Positions 1 to 8,639 of a stretch of 62,033 bases of DNA are shown piece by piece. Each line of letters opens with the position of its first letter. Position 1 is the first letter of the stretch. A model generated the notes under the pieces. The model did not search any database, was not told where the DNA came from, and saw nothing but the letters and a program-made list of their open reading frames with translations. This DNA comes from Pedobacter jeongneungensis (GTDB lineage: Bacteria > Bacteroidota > Bacteroidia > Sphingobacteriales > Sphingobacteriaceae): assembly GCF_000633455.1 (NCBI RefSeq), contig NZ_AYMG01000018.1:1-62033 (forward strand). The letters are read 5' to 3'. The translations under genes were made by a program, and so were the position numbers.

Positions 1-5
1 ATAAG

Positions 6-40
6 AAACCCTTTAACAACTCTGTTAAAGGGTTTTCTTT
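6..40 (+). terminator. Rho-independent terminator-like hairpin
   Basis: A perfect 13-bp stem (AAACCCTTTAACA pairing with TGTTAAAGGGTTT around a 4-nt loop) is followed by TCTTTG. It probably ends a gene lying left of the window on the plus strand. The stem is symmetrical enough to act in both directions. Confidence 0.7.
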
Positions 41-445
41 GTTTATAAGCTTTTTTGCATATTCACGGACCATGGTATCTCCAGTCATTAAAATCTAGAT
101 AGAAGTTAAGCCCACCAGGGCTAAGGTAATTCCCAGCTTATATTTCTTAATGGTAAAAAGATCTATGCGTTATTCCCCACCATTAAGGAGTGAAGAAAAA
201 GTTAAGAAGGATTGATCCCGCAGATACCGCTGATCATCGCAGAGTTTATTCCATCATCCAGTTTTACATCTTCCATATTTTTTTCTTCTGCCCCAGGTTT
301 GATAGCCCTGATGGCAGCGTTATCCCTTTTGGGCAAGATGGTATCTCTGTTTAACAGATAGGTTCCCCAAAAGGATTAAGCGTACAGCAGGACAGAACCC
401 TGAATACCTGTACTGCCAATGCGCTCCAAAAGAAAATCAAATTTA
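41..445 (-). pseudogene. Decayed protein-coding remnant, unidentified
   Basis: No intact gene is present between the left edge and the desaturase. On the minus strand, from about 445 down to 195, one frame reads like protein (FLLERIGSTGIQGSVLLYA, a stop, then SFWGTYLLNRD and an acidic segment) with one internal stop. From about 165 down to the window edge a second frame looks like a membrane segment (KYKLGITLALVGLTSI, a stop, then ILMTGDTMVREYAKK). The two pieces are best explained as one gene broken by a frameshift and stops. I do not recognise the family. Chance open frames in AT-rich DNA remain possible. Confidence 0.3.
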
Positions 446-569
446 ATGATCTAGCGCATTGTTACCAATCTATAAACTCATTTAAGCGGATTCGAATAAT
501 TTAGATCACTTTTAAAACTGATTTAGCGCTAAATATGTTAATATCATAAGGTTTGCCGCAATATTTGGT

Positions 570-577
570 TATCTTTG
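570..577 (+). promoter_or_regulatory. -7 promoter element of the desaturase gene
   Basis: TATCTTTG matches the Bacteroidota -7 consensus TAnnTTTG and lies 26 nt before the ATG. A TTTG at 552-555 is only 14 nt upstream, shorter than the usual 19, so the -33 element is uncertain. Confidence 0.4.
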
Positions 578-603
578 TTGTTAACAATATATAAACAAAA
601 ATA

Positions 604-1584
604 ATGAGTTTTTTTGCAGATAAAAGAAGGGAAGTAATGGTGCATATAGAAAAGTATATGCTGGAGATGATGGACACCTATCTTAAACCAATCGATACTA
701 ACTGGCAACCGTCTGATTTCCTTCCTGATTCTACTAGTGACACATTTTATCAAGATATCAGAATTTTAAGGGATAATGCAAAAGATCTTTCTTACGACCT
801 AGTAGCGGTGTTAATCGGCGATACTATTACAGAAGAGGCTTTACCAACATACGAATCGTGGTTAGCCATGGTACAAGGCCCAAGCATGAAAGAAGATGGC
901 GGCTGGATGAAGTGGAACAGGCACTGGACTGCAGAGGAAAACCGTCATGGTGATTTGTTAAATAAATATTTATACCTGTCTGGCCGTGTTGATATGCGCC
1001 AAATGGAAATATCTACACAATACCTTATTGCTGATGGTTTTGATATTGGAACTGGTCACGATCCTTACCGTAACTTTATCTATACTTCATTTCAGGAGAT
1101 GGCCACCAATATTTCGCACAGAAGGGTAGCTTCTTTAGCCAAAAAAGATGGCGATACATTATTATCAAGAATGTGTGGTGTAATTGCATCAGATGAAGCG
1201 AGACATGCAAAGGCATATAAAGATTTTATGAACCGTATTTTTGAGGTTGATCCTAATGAAGCGATGTTGGCTTTTGAAGATATGATGCGCCAGAAAATTG
1301 TAATGCCAGCACATTTTTTACGTGAGGTAGGTTTAAAGATCGGTCAAACCTTTGGTCACTTTACTGATGCTGCACAACGTTTAGGCGTTTACACGGCAAT
1401 TGACTATGTTGAAATTATGCAGCAGTTAATTGTTGACTGGAAAATTGAAGGTATGCGTGATTTAAATGAAGCTGGCGAAAAAGCCCGTGATTATATTATG
1501 GCTTTACCTTCGCGTTTGTTACGTGTTGCAGAACGTATGAAAAATCCAACGATTGATTACAAATTTAGCTGGATTGCCGGATAA
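604..1584 (+). CDS. Acyl-ACP desaturase (ferritin-like di-iron)
   Basis: The 326-aa soluble protein belongs to the plant-type stearoyl-ACP desaturase family, which introduces a double bond into ACP-bound acyl chains using a carboxylate-bridged di-iron centre, O2 and ferredoxin. The two iron-binding signatures are visible: EENRHGD near residue 111 (E-x-x-R-H) and DEARHAKAY near residue 198. Length is normal for bacterial members. There is no signal peptide or membrane segment, as expected for a cytoplasmic enzyme acting on acyl-ACP. The ATG follows a -7 promoter box closely and a strong terminator follows the stop, so the gene looks monocistronic. Its likely role is unsaturated fatty acid supply for membrane fluidity. 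Position specificity cannot be read from sequence. Confidence 0.9.
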   Translation: MSFFADKRREVMVHIEKYMLEMMDTYLKPIDTNWQPSDFLPDSTSDTFYQDIRILRDNAKDLSYDLVAVLIGDTITEEALPTYESWLAMVQGPSMKEDGGWMKWNRHWTAEENRHGDLLNKYLYLSGRVDMRQMEISTQYLIADGFDIGTGHDPYRNFIYTSFQEMATNISHRRVASLAKKDGDTLLSRMCGVIASDEARHAKAYKDFMNRIFEVDPNEAMLAFEDMMRQKIVMPAHFLREVGLKIGQTFGHFTDAAQRLGVYTAIDYVEIMQQLIVDWKIEGMRDLNEAGEKARDYIMALPSRLLRVAERMKNPTIDYKFSWIAG

Positions 1585-1603
1585 TAGCATACAAAAGATA
1601 TAT

Positions 1604-1639
1604 AAAAGCCTCCCGATTTTACATCGGGAGGCTTTTTTT
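1604..1639 (+). terminator. Terminator of the desaturase gene
   Basis: A stem of about 14 bp (AAAAGCCTCCCGAT / ATCGGGAGGCTTTT) is followed by a run of T, 19 nt after the desaturase stop. Confidence 0.9.
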
Positions 1640-1744
1640 GTAGGCTGTAATTCGTTCATATTAAAGGCTAGTTTATCATAAAATCAATATGAATAATTTG
1701 CAGCGCTTTTAGGTTTTGGAAATGAATGTCAGTATGCTATAGGA

Positions 1745-1812
1745 TGCAGCAGTCCCGCTATTCGTTCCAGCCGATGAAGAATCGGCATCCACTGCTATCG
1801 GGTTTATAATGA
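1745..1812. repeat. Dispersed intergenic repeat, CCCGCTATTCG...GCTATCGGGTTT type
   Basis: The segment begins CAGTCCCGCTATTCG and ends GCTATCGGGTTT, with an internal palindrome GCCGAT-GAAGA-ATCGGC. A second member with the same ends but another interior lies at 61500-61564. Nothing else is evident in the 278-bp gap 1585-1862. Confidence 0.5.
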
Positions 1813-1862
1813 AAGGTTTGTGCTGGTAATATAATCTCAAGCCATCCTTAGGGTAAATTTAT

Positions 1863-2786
1863 TTAATAAAAAATCTGACCTTGTTTTGCAAAGTTAAAAC
1901 CATTTTTTAAAACCTGTTTTTGGGTAGTTGGATCCCAAAGTAGGGGGTTGGTATGGTTGAAGTGGATTAAGAAGATTTTATTTTTGATGTTACGGTCCTC
2001 TTTGCTGAACAATTCTTCTGTTTCGGTGACTAATGGATGCGGAACTTCGGCAATTGGCCTGTTGCCGAGCTCGGTATTGCTGTAAAAGGTGGCATCTAAC
2101 ATGGTAATATCTACATTCTTAACCTCATCGATAATGTTTTTATTCCATTTGCTCCATTTATCGATATCGGGGATAAAGAGATACTTTTTTGTTGGTGTTT
2201 CGATTTTAAAACCTGCGGTTTCTGAGAATTCATCACGGTGAGGAACAGTGAAAGCCGTTATTTTATTGTTTAAAATATCAACAGGCTGGTTTGCACTTAA
2301 TGTTATAAGGTTAATATTATTGAGTTTTACCAACTGGCTCCAGGGACCGTTTTGCTCGAGAAATGATCTTAATTTAGGAAGTACATAAACCTTTAAGCCA
2401 CTTGTAGACATTACTTCCCTACCAAATTCCATTAAGCCCGTGTAGTGGCCAATGTGGGCATGGGTAATAAATATACCTTCTGGTAAGTATGGATATGCTT
2501 CATTTGTCCTTTTTCTGAAATCCTGAAGTTGTACCTTAATATCTGGCGTAGCCTCAAACAACCACCATTTTTTGGTTTTAGGATCGACTAAAGCAAGTGA
2601 AACCACATTTCTTCTTAACTTTTCATCTTTCCATGCCATTTTACAGCAGTTTTTCTGACAGCCAATGTGTGGGTAACCACCATCCTGGGCAACACCCAAT
2701 ACTAAAATAAAAGAAGACTGTGGCGTTTGCTGTGCCCAGGTTTTAAAAGAAAAACAGAGTATAAAAAATAATACTATTGCTCTCAT
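1863..2786 (-). CDS. Secreted PqqB-like metallo-beta-lactamase-fold hydrolase
   Basis: The 307-aa protein has an N-terminal signal peptide (about residues 1-18, cleavage after TWA) and a metallo-beta-lactamase fold related to PqqB. The start of the mature protein (LVLGVAQDGGYPHIGC, then a CC pair) resembles the PqqB N-terminus. The metal motif reads THAHIGHYTGL, so it is H-x-H-x-G-H rather than the classical H-x-H-x-D-H. Further candidate ligands are H in TVPHRDEF, D in LFIPDID, and H in FLIHFNHTN. The start codon follows the icmF stop directly (TAA-ATG), so the pair is translationally coupled. Substrate is unknown. No other pqq genes are nearby, so true PQQ synthesis is not supported. Confidence 0.75.
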   Translation of the reverse strand: MRAIVLFFILCFSFKTWAQQTPQSSFILVLGVAQDGGYPHIGCQKNCCKMAWKDEKLRRNVVSLALVDPKTKKWWLFEATPDIKVQLQDFRKRTNEAYPYLPEGIFITHAHIGHYTGLMEFGREVMSTSGLKVYVLPKLRSFLEQNGPWSQLVKLNNINLITLSANQPVDILNNKITAFTVPHRDEFSETAGFKIETPTKKYLFIPDIDKWSKWNKNIIDEVKNVDITMLDATFYSNTELGNRPIAEVPHPLVTETEELFSKEDRNIKNKIFLIHFNHTNPLLWDPTTQKQVLKNGFNFAKQGQIFY

Positions 2787-5700
2787 TTACATGTTTCTTC
2801 TATATTGTCCACCAACTTCATAAAGTGCCTTGCTAATCTGGCCTAAAGAGCAAACTTTACAGATTTCCATCAATTGTTCAAAGATGTTATCACCTGCAAT
2901 GGCTGATTTTTGCAGTTGTTTTAATAATTCTGCCGAACGATCAGCGTTACGATCCTGAAATTTTTGCAATGCTGAAATCTGATATTGTTTTTCATCTTCG
3001 GTGGCGCGGATTACTTCACCTGGAACAATGGTAGGGGAGCCATTTTTATTTAAGAAGGTATTTACACCCACAATAGGATATTCGCCTGTATGTTTAAGCG
3101 TTTCGTAATACAAACTTTCTTCCTGGATTTTTCCGCGCTGGTACATGGTTTCCATCGCACCTAAAACACCACCACGATCGTTGATGCGTTTAAATTCGGC
3201 AAGAACTGCATCTTCTACCAGATCGGTTAGCTCTTCGATGATGAAAGCGCCTTGTAATGGATTTTCATTCTTCGCAAGACCTAATTCCCTGTTGATGATC
3301 AACTGGATCGCCATGGCTCTTCTTACCGATTCTTCGGTAGGTGTAGTAATGGCTTCATCGTAAGCGTTGGTGTGTAGTGAATTACAGTTATCGTATATGG
3401 CATACAAGGCCTGCAAAGTGGTACGGATATCGTTAAAATCGATTTCCTGGGCATGTAAAGAACGGCCAGACGTTTGAATATGGTATTTAAGCTTCTGTGA
3501 ACGATCGTTACCTTTGTATTTATTCTTGATGGCTTTGGCCCAGATTCTTCTCGCTACGCGGCCAATAACGGCATATTCCGGATCGATACCATTGGAGAAG
3601 AAGAAAGATAAGTTAGGTGCAAAATCATCAATATGCATGCCCCTGCTTAAGTAATACTCTACAAAAGTAAAACCGTTACTTAAAGTAAAGGCCAGTTGCG
3701 AAATCGGATTTGCACCTGCCTCGGCAATGTGATAACCTGAAATGGATACAGAATAGAAATTCCGTACTTTTTCGTCGATAAAATATTTCTGGATATCGCC
3801 CATCATCCGCAGGGCAAATTCGGTAGAGAAAATACAGGTATTCTGTGCCTGATCTTCTTTTAAGATATCAGCCTGAACAGTTCCCCTAACCGAGCTGATC
3901 GCTTTAGCCCTGATATTGGCATAAACATCTGCTGGTAAAACCTGATCACCAGTAAGGCCCAAAAGCATTAAACCTAAACCGCTGTTTCCTTCAGGCAAAG
4001 TACCATTGTATGTCGGTCGCGGTATCTTTTTGGTTTTGTAGATTGAATCAATTTTGGCCTGAACTTCTCCGGTTAAATCATTTTCAATGATGTATTTTTC
4101 ACATTGCTGATCGATTGCGGCATTCATGAAAAAACCCAACAACATTGGTGCTGGACCGTTAATGGTCATCGATACAGAAGTAGATGGTGCACAAAGGTCA
4201 AAACCGGAATACAGTTTTTTTGCATCATCTAAGGTGGCAATACTCACGCCTGAATTGCCAATTTTTCCATAGATATCAGGGCGGATGTGCGGATCTTCGC
4301 CATAAAGGGTAACTGAATCAAATGCTGTAGATAAACGGTGCGCCGGCTGACCTAAAGAAACATAGTGAAAACGTTTATTGGTTCTTTCGGGGCCTCCTTC
4401 TCCAGCAAACATCCTGGTTGGATCTTCACCTTCTCTTTTTAATGGAAAAACACCTGCAGCATAAGGGAATTCGCCCGGAAGGTTTTCGGTTAGCAACCAC
4501 CTTAAAATATCTCCCCAGTCTTCATATCTAGGTAAAGATACTTTAGGGATATTCAGTTTTGAAAGAGATTCGTAAAATAAAGGCTGTTTAATTTCTTTAT
4601 CTCGTACTTTATAAATGAAAAATTCTTCTTTATAAGCCCTTTTGGTTTCAGGCCATTGGCGGAGTAAACGTTTGCATTCGCCGTCCAATTGTTCTTCGAA
4701 GAAATCGTAGGTTGTATTTAAACTCTGTGACACCCCTTCCTGCGGATACCCCTCTGGAAGAGGGGAATTGTTATCGCTTAATAAATCGATTACACCTTTA
4801 AGCTGATACATTTTCCGGGCAATGGTGGCTTGTTTATCTACCCATTCGTTATACATCTGGCTCGATTCTGCAATTTCTGCCAAATAGCGGATGCGATCGG
4901 GTGGGATGATGTAGATTTTTTCGGATTGATCGGAAGTTAATTCCATTTTGGCCTTGAAATCGGTTCCGGTTTTTAATTTGATCTGTTCCATTAAAGCCAC
5001 AAACAGGTTATTCATGCCAGGATCGTTAAATTGAGAAGCCATGGTACCATAAACAGGAATTTCATCATCTTTGGCGTCGAAAATGTTATGGTTACGTTTG
5101 TATTGCTTGCGTACATCACGCAAGGCATCTAAAGCACCACGTTTATCGAATTTATTAATGGCCACAAGATCGGCAAAATCCAACATATCAATTTTCTCCA
5201 ATTGTGTAGCGGCGCCAAATTCTGGGGTCATTACGTAAAGTGATACATCGCAATGTTCGGTAATTTCGGTATCAGACTGGCCAATACCTGAGGTTTCTAC
5301 GATGATTAAATCATAACCTGCGGCTTTGCAGATATCGATACTTTCCTGTACATTTTTTGATAAAGCAAGGTTTGCCTGACGGGTGGCCAAAGAGCGCATG
5401 TAAACCCTCGGATTATTGATGGCATTCATCCGGATACGGTCGCCCAATAGTGCCCCGCCTGTTTTTCTTTTTGAAGGATCAACAGAGATAATGGCAAGGG
5501 TTTTATCTTTCACTTCTACCAAAAAACGACGGACCAGTTCATCCACCAGAGATGATTTTCCGGCACCACCCGTTCCGGTAATCCCTAAAATAGGTGCAGT
5601 ATTATTTTTTGAAAGTTTTTTTAATTCGTCAACAAATTTTTGAGCGCCTTCGGGATCATTTTCTGCAACGGTAATGGCTCCTGCAATGGCTTTAATATCT

Positions 5701-6182
5701 TTGGTTGGAATAGTTTCTAGCTCGTTTGTAATGTTGGCTTTGGTTATGAAATCGGTTTGTATGAGCATGTCGTTAATCATACCCTGCAAGCCCATTTTAC
5801 GGCCATCATCAGGAGAATAGATTTTAGAAATTCCGTAAGCCTGGAGTTCTTCGATTTCTGAAGGCAGGATTACGCCACCGCCACCTGCAAATATTTTAAT
5901 ATGGCCCGAACCTCTTTCCTGCAAAAGATCGTACATGTATTTAAAGTATTCGATATGACCGCCCTGATAAGAAGTCATGGCAATACCCTGAACATCTTCC
6001 TGAATGGCACAGTTTACCACTTCATCTACAGATCTGTTGTGACCAAGATGAATCACTTCAGCCCCTGAAGATTGGAGGATACGGCGCATGATGTTGATGG
6101 TTGCATCGTGCCCGTCGAAGAGGGAAGCAGCAGTTACGAAACGGATTTTATTTTTAGGCTTATAGATTTCTACTTGTTGCAT
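2787..6182 (-). CDS. icmF: Fused isobutyryl-CoA mutase IcmF
   Basis: The 1131-aa protein has the IcmF architecture. A B12-binding domain comes first (about 12-145, with DGHDATINIM carrying the His that ligates cobalt). A MeaI-type G3E GTPase chaperone follows (P-loop GTGGAGKSS near 205). The large (beta/alpha)8 mutase domain occupies about 560-1110. IcmF interconverts isobutyryl-CoA and butyryl-CoA with adenosylcobalamin, and some members also act on pivalyl-CoA or isovaleryl-CoA; the GTPase gates cofactor loading. The substrate-pocket segment reads GVFPLKREGEDPTRMFAGEG, keeping the IcmF-type Phe where methylmalonyl-CoA mutase has Tyr. Possible -7 boxes on the minus strand lie at 6232-6239 and 6249-6256. 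The downstream PqqB-like gene is coupled to it. Confidence 0.92.
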   Translation of the reverse strand: MQQVEIYKPKNKIRFVTAASLFDGHDATINIMRRILQSSGAEVIHLGHNRSVDEVVNCAIQEDVQGIAMTSYQGGHIEYFKYMYDLLQERGSGHIKIFAGGGGVILPSEIEELQAYGISKIYSPDDGRKMGLQGMINDMLIQTDFITKANITNELETIPTKDIKAIAGAITVAENDPEGAQKFVDELKKLSKNNTAPILGITGTGGAGKSSLVDELVRRFLVEVKDKTLAIISVDPSKRKTGGALLGDRIRMNAINNPRVYMRSLATRQANLALSKNVQESIDICKAAGYDLIIVETSGIGQSDTEITEHCDVSLYVMTPEFGAATQLEKIDMLDFADLVAINKFDKRGALDALRDVRKQYKRNHNIFDAKDDEIPVYGTMASQFNDPGMNNLFVALMEQIKLKTGTDFKAKMELTSDQSEKIYIIPPDRIRYLAEIAESSQMYNEWVDKQATIARKMYQLKGVIDLLSDNNSPLPEGYPQEGVSQSLNTTYDFFEEQLDGECKRLLRQWPETKRAYKEEFFIYKVRDKEIKQPLFYESLSKLNIPKVSLPRYEDWGDILRWLLTENLPGEFPYAAGVFPLKREGEDPTRMFAGEGGPERTNKRFHYVSLGQPAHRLSTAFDSVTLYGEDPHIRPDIYGKIGNSGVSIATLDDAKKLYSGFDLCAPSTSVSMTINGPAPMLLGFFMNAAIDQQCEKYIIENDLTGEVQAKIDSIYKTKKIPRPTYNGTLPEGNSGLGLMLLGLTGDQVLPADVYANIRAKAISSVRGTVQADILKEDQAQNTCIFSTEFALRMMGDIQKYFIDEKVRNFYSVSISGYHIAEAGANPISQLAFTLSNGFTFVEYYLSRGMHIDDFAPNLSFFFSNGIDPEYAVIGRVARRIWAKAIKNKYKGNDRSQKLKYHIQTSGRSLHAQEIDFNDIRTTLQALYAIYDNCNSLHTNAYDEAITTPTEESVRRAMAIQLIINRELGLAKNENPLQGAFIIEELTDLVEDAVLAEFKRINDRGGVLGAMETMYQRGKIQEESLYYETLKHTGEYPIVGVNTFLNKNGSPTIVPGEVIRATEDEKQYQISALQKFQDRNADRSAELLKQLQKSAIAGDNIFEQLMEICKVCSLGQISKALYEVGGQYRRNM

Positions 6183-6312
6183 ACTATGGGATTTAAAGGA
6201 CCGGTATGCTCAGATCACCAATCCTTGTTTCCAAATATATTTGGTATGCAAATGTACTAAAATATGCTGCTTAATGCACGAATACCCTATACCGTTATGG
6301 CTTTTGGTTCAG

Positions 6313-6681
6313 TTATAAATCCTGCCCAAATTGCAGTAAATAGCCGTTATTATCGTAAATGGCGAACTCCCTCATTCCATAGTCGAAATCTTCGAGTGGG
6401 TAACAAATTTCGCATTGATCTTTTAAACTTTCCCAGAGCGATGAGACTTCATTTGTTTTGATATAAAGAGAACCGCTCATGATCGGTTTAGGGATGTTAC
6501 GGTGTTCATTAGGGATACAGAACATGATTTCTATATCGTCTTTGCGGAGGGTAAACCAGCTGAGATCGTCGAATTTTGCATCGCAGGTGAAGTTTAATAT
6601 TTCGGTATAAAAGGTCAGGGTTGCCTGCATATCATGCGATTCGAGCATTGGGGTAAGTTTGGTGGCGGTGTATGTTGACAT
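6313..6681 (-). CDS. VOC (glyoxalase/bleomycin-resistance fold) protein
   Basis: The 122-aa protein shows the two beta-alpha-beta-beta-beta modules of the vicinal-oxygen-chelate superfamily: LTPMLESHDMQATLTFYTEIL at the N-terminus and GSLYIKTNEVSSLWESL then EFAIYDNNGYLLQFGQ at the C-terminus. The final E-F-x-I-x-D-x-x-G-Y motif is typical of glyoxalase-like members. Such proteins may be lyases, dioxygenases or drug-binding proteins; substrate cannot be inferred here. It stands alone, 130 bp upstream of icmF on the same strand. Confidence 0.8.
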   Translation of the reverse strand: MSTYTATKLTPMLESHDMQATLTFYTEILNFTCDAKFDDLSWFTLRKDDIEIMFCIPNEHRNIPKPIMSGSLYIKTNEVSSLWESLKDQCEICYPLEDFDYGMREFAIYDNNGYLLQFGQDL

Positions 6682-6874
6682 GATCTAAAATAAAAAATAT
6701 AGTTTAAATTTTTTACCATATCAGACATTTGAGGCTATATAAACCGCAATACGAAATCACTATATAGAATCTTTAGGTGTGCTAAGGCGACTAAGGTGGT
6801 TCAGAATAATTAATTGTCTCCGTTTTTGGTCACCACCTAAGTTACCTGAGATCATCTTAGTAGCTAGTTATATA

Positions 6875-6908
6875 AACAAAAAAACTATGCTGGTAGGCAT
6901 AGTTTTCT
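6875..6908 (-). terminator. Terminator of pafA
   Basis: On the minus strand AAAACTATGC pairs with GCATAGTTTT around a short loop and is followed by a T run (TTTTTTTGTTT). It starts a few bases after the pafA stop. Confidence 0.8.
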
Positions 6909-6912
6909 TAAA

Positions 6913-8571
6913 TTATTTATTGGTGATTTCGGTGATCGGTTCTCCAACGTTACCATTTGGCATTTGTATATGGAGCAACGCAGCCAGTGTAGGCGCAATG
7001 TCGGTCATGTAATGTGTTTTATTTGATGCACCAGGTTTAATTCCCCAGCCCATAAAAACCAACGGAATGTGCGAATCGTATGGGTTCCAGTTCCCATGTG
7101 TGGTACCGGTGCTACCACCATTAAACCAATTGGGTTGTAAAACATAATAGATATCGCCGCTTCTACGGGCATTATAACCATTGGTAATCATCTTTTTCTG
7201 GATCTCCTGAAGGGTAGATTGAGATATTCTGGCGATATCAACGGCATTTTGGAAACCATCTAATCTTTTTAAGAATTCAACAGAAGCTGATTTAATGACA
7301 TCGAAACTTACATCACCTTTGTCGGTTTTATCATGATCAAAAATGATCTGATTGTTTTGTGATTTTAAAACCACGTTGTTCACCTTAAATTTATCATTTA
7401 AGTAGGTATTTAATTTATTTGCAATATCGCGGTCGCTTACTACACCTGAAGGTAATTTGTTTTCCTGCATAAAACCTGGTACATGTGCAGCACCATGATC
7501 GGCAGTTAAAAATACCGTGTAATTTCCTTTACCTACTTTTTTATCCAGGTAGTTGAAAAACTCTTCGAAATCTTTATCTAAACGTAAATAAGTATCTTCT
7601 GCCTCAATCGAATTCGGACCATATGCGTGACCAACATAATCGGTAGATGAGCAACTTACTGCTAAGAAATCGGTAATGTTATCCTGACCTAAATCTTCTG
7701 AAAGGATGGCCAATTTAGCAAGGTCTAAAGTGATGGTATTGCCATAAGGTGTACTTCTGATGGCATCGAAATTTTTATCAACGTTTTGTGTTAATTGGTG
7801 TGGGAATGTACTCAATTTGCCTTCGTAAGCTTTCTCATCAGCTGTACTGTTTATATAGGTATTGATCGGATATAGGGTTTCCCAGTTTTTTGCGTAAAAC
7901 TTGTTTGCTAATTTTAGTTTGTTGTAATCGGCAATCCAGGTGGGTACTTCTTTCATGTAATAAGTACTGGTAATCCAGTTTCCGGTGCTGCCCTGATACC
8001 AATATGCCGCATTTGCAGCGTGGCCGGCAGGAAGGATCGACCCTCTATCTTTTAATGAAATACCGATTACCTTGCCTCTAAAATTTGTCGCTAACCTTAA
8101 CTCATCAGTGATGGTAGTGGTTAACATATTTTTTGGCGACATATTGCCTTCGGATGAAGGTGTACTGCCAACGGTTGATACCGAAGAATCTTCTGTACAG
8201 TATACATTTTTTTTAGTTTCAGGATCGTACCAATCGTTACCGATGATGCCATGAACTGCCGGAACAGAACCTGTATAAATGCAGGTATGGCCGCAAGCAG
8301 TATAAGTAGGAGTGTAAGGAATAAATGTATTTTCTACTGAAAAACCCTCATTGATTAATCTTTTAAAACCACCATTGGTATAGCGGTTATAATAACGGTA
8401 TAAATAATCCCAACGCATTTGATCAACTACCAGGCCAACCACCAGTTTAGGACGTGCTACTTCGGCAGGAAATGCTTTAGGCTGTGCTTGAATAGTTTTT
8501 TTAGTCTGAGCTGAGGAGAGAGAAAGCGAAAAAATAGAAATAGAAAAGATTAAACAGGAGATTTTCTTCAT
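6913..8571 (-). CDS. pafA: PafA-type alkaline phosphatase
   Basis: The 552-aa exported protein belongs to the alkaline phosphatase superfamily branch of PafA, a calcium-independent phosphomonoesterase that uses two zinc ions and a threonine nucleophile. The N-terminal 21 residues are a signal peptide. VVDQMRWDYLYRY supplies a metal Asp. TYTACGHTCIYTG contains the nucleophilic Thr. IGNDWYDP supplies the Asn, and ISLKDRGSILPAGH the Lys and Arg that contact phosphate in PafA. TADHGAAHVPG and THGNWNPYDSHIP give the remaining Asp and His ligands. It is periplasmic and scavenges phosphate from organic esters. The gene appears monocistronic with its own terminator. No phosphate-starvation operator was recognised. 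Confidence 0.9.
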   Translation of the reverse strand: MKKISCLIFSISIFSLSLSSAQTKKTIQAQPKAFPAEVARPKLVVGLVVDQMRWDYLYRYYNRYTNGGFKRLINEGFSVENTFIPYTPTYTACGHTCIYTGSVPAVHGIIGNDWYDPETKKNVYCTEDSSVSTVGSTPSSEGNMSPKNMLTTTITDELRLATNFRGKVIGISLKDRGSILPAGHAANAAYWYQGSTGNWITSTYYMKEVPTWIADYNKLKLANKFYAKNWETLYPINTYINSTADEKAYEGKLSTFPHQLTQNVDKNFDAIRSTPYGNTITLDLAKLAILSEDLGQDNITDFLAVSCSSTDYVGHAYGPNSIEAEDTYLRLDKDFEEFFNYLDKKVGKGNYTVFLTADHGAAHVPGFMQENKLPSGVVSDRDIANKLNTYLNDKFKVNNVVLKSQNNQIIFDHDKTDKGDVSFDVIKSASVEFLKRLDGFQNAVDIARISQSTLQEIQKKMITNGYNARRSGDIYYVLQPNWFNGGSTGTTHGNWNPYDSHIPLVFMGWGIKPGASNKTHYMTDIAPTLAALLHIQMPNGNVGEPITEITNK

Positions 8572-8639
8572 TGTGTTTTAGTTAAAGGGCTAAATTAATA
8601 ACTTTTAAGTGAAGATATTTTGAAGTTTATGTAAAGATT

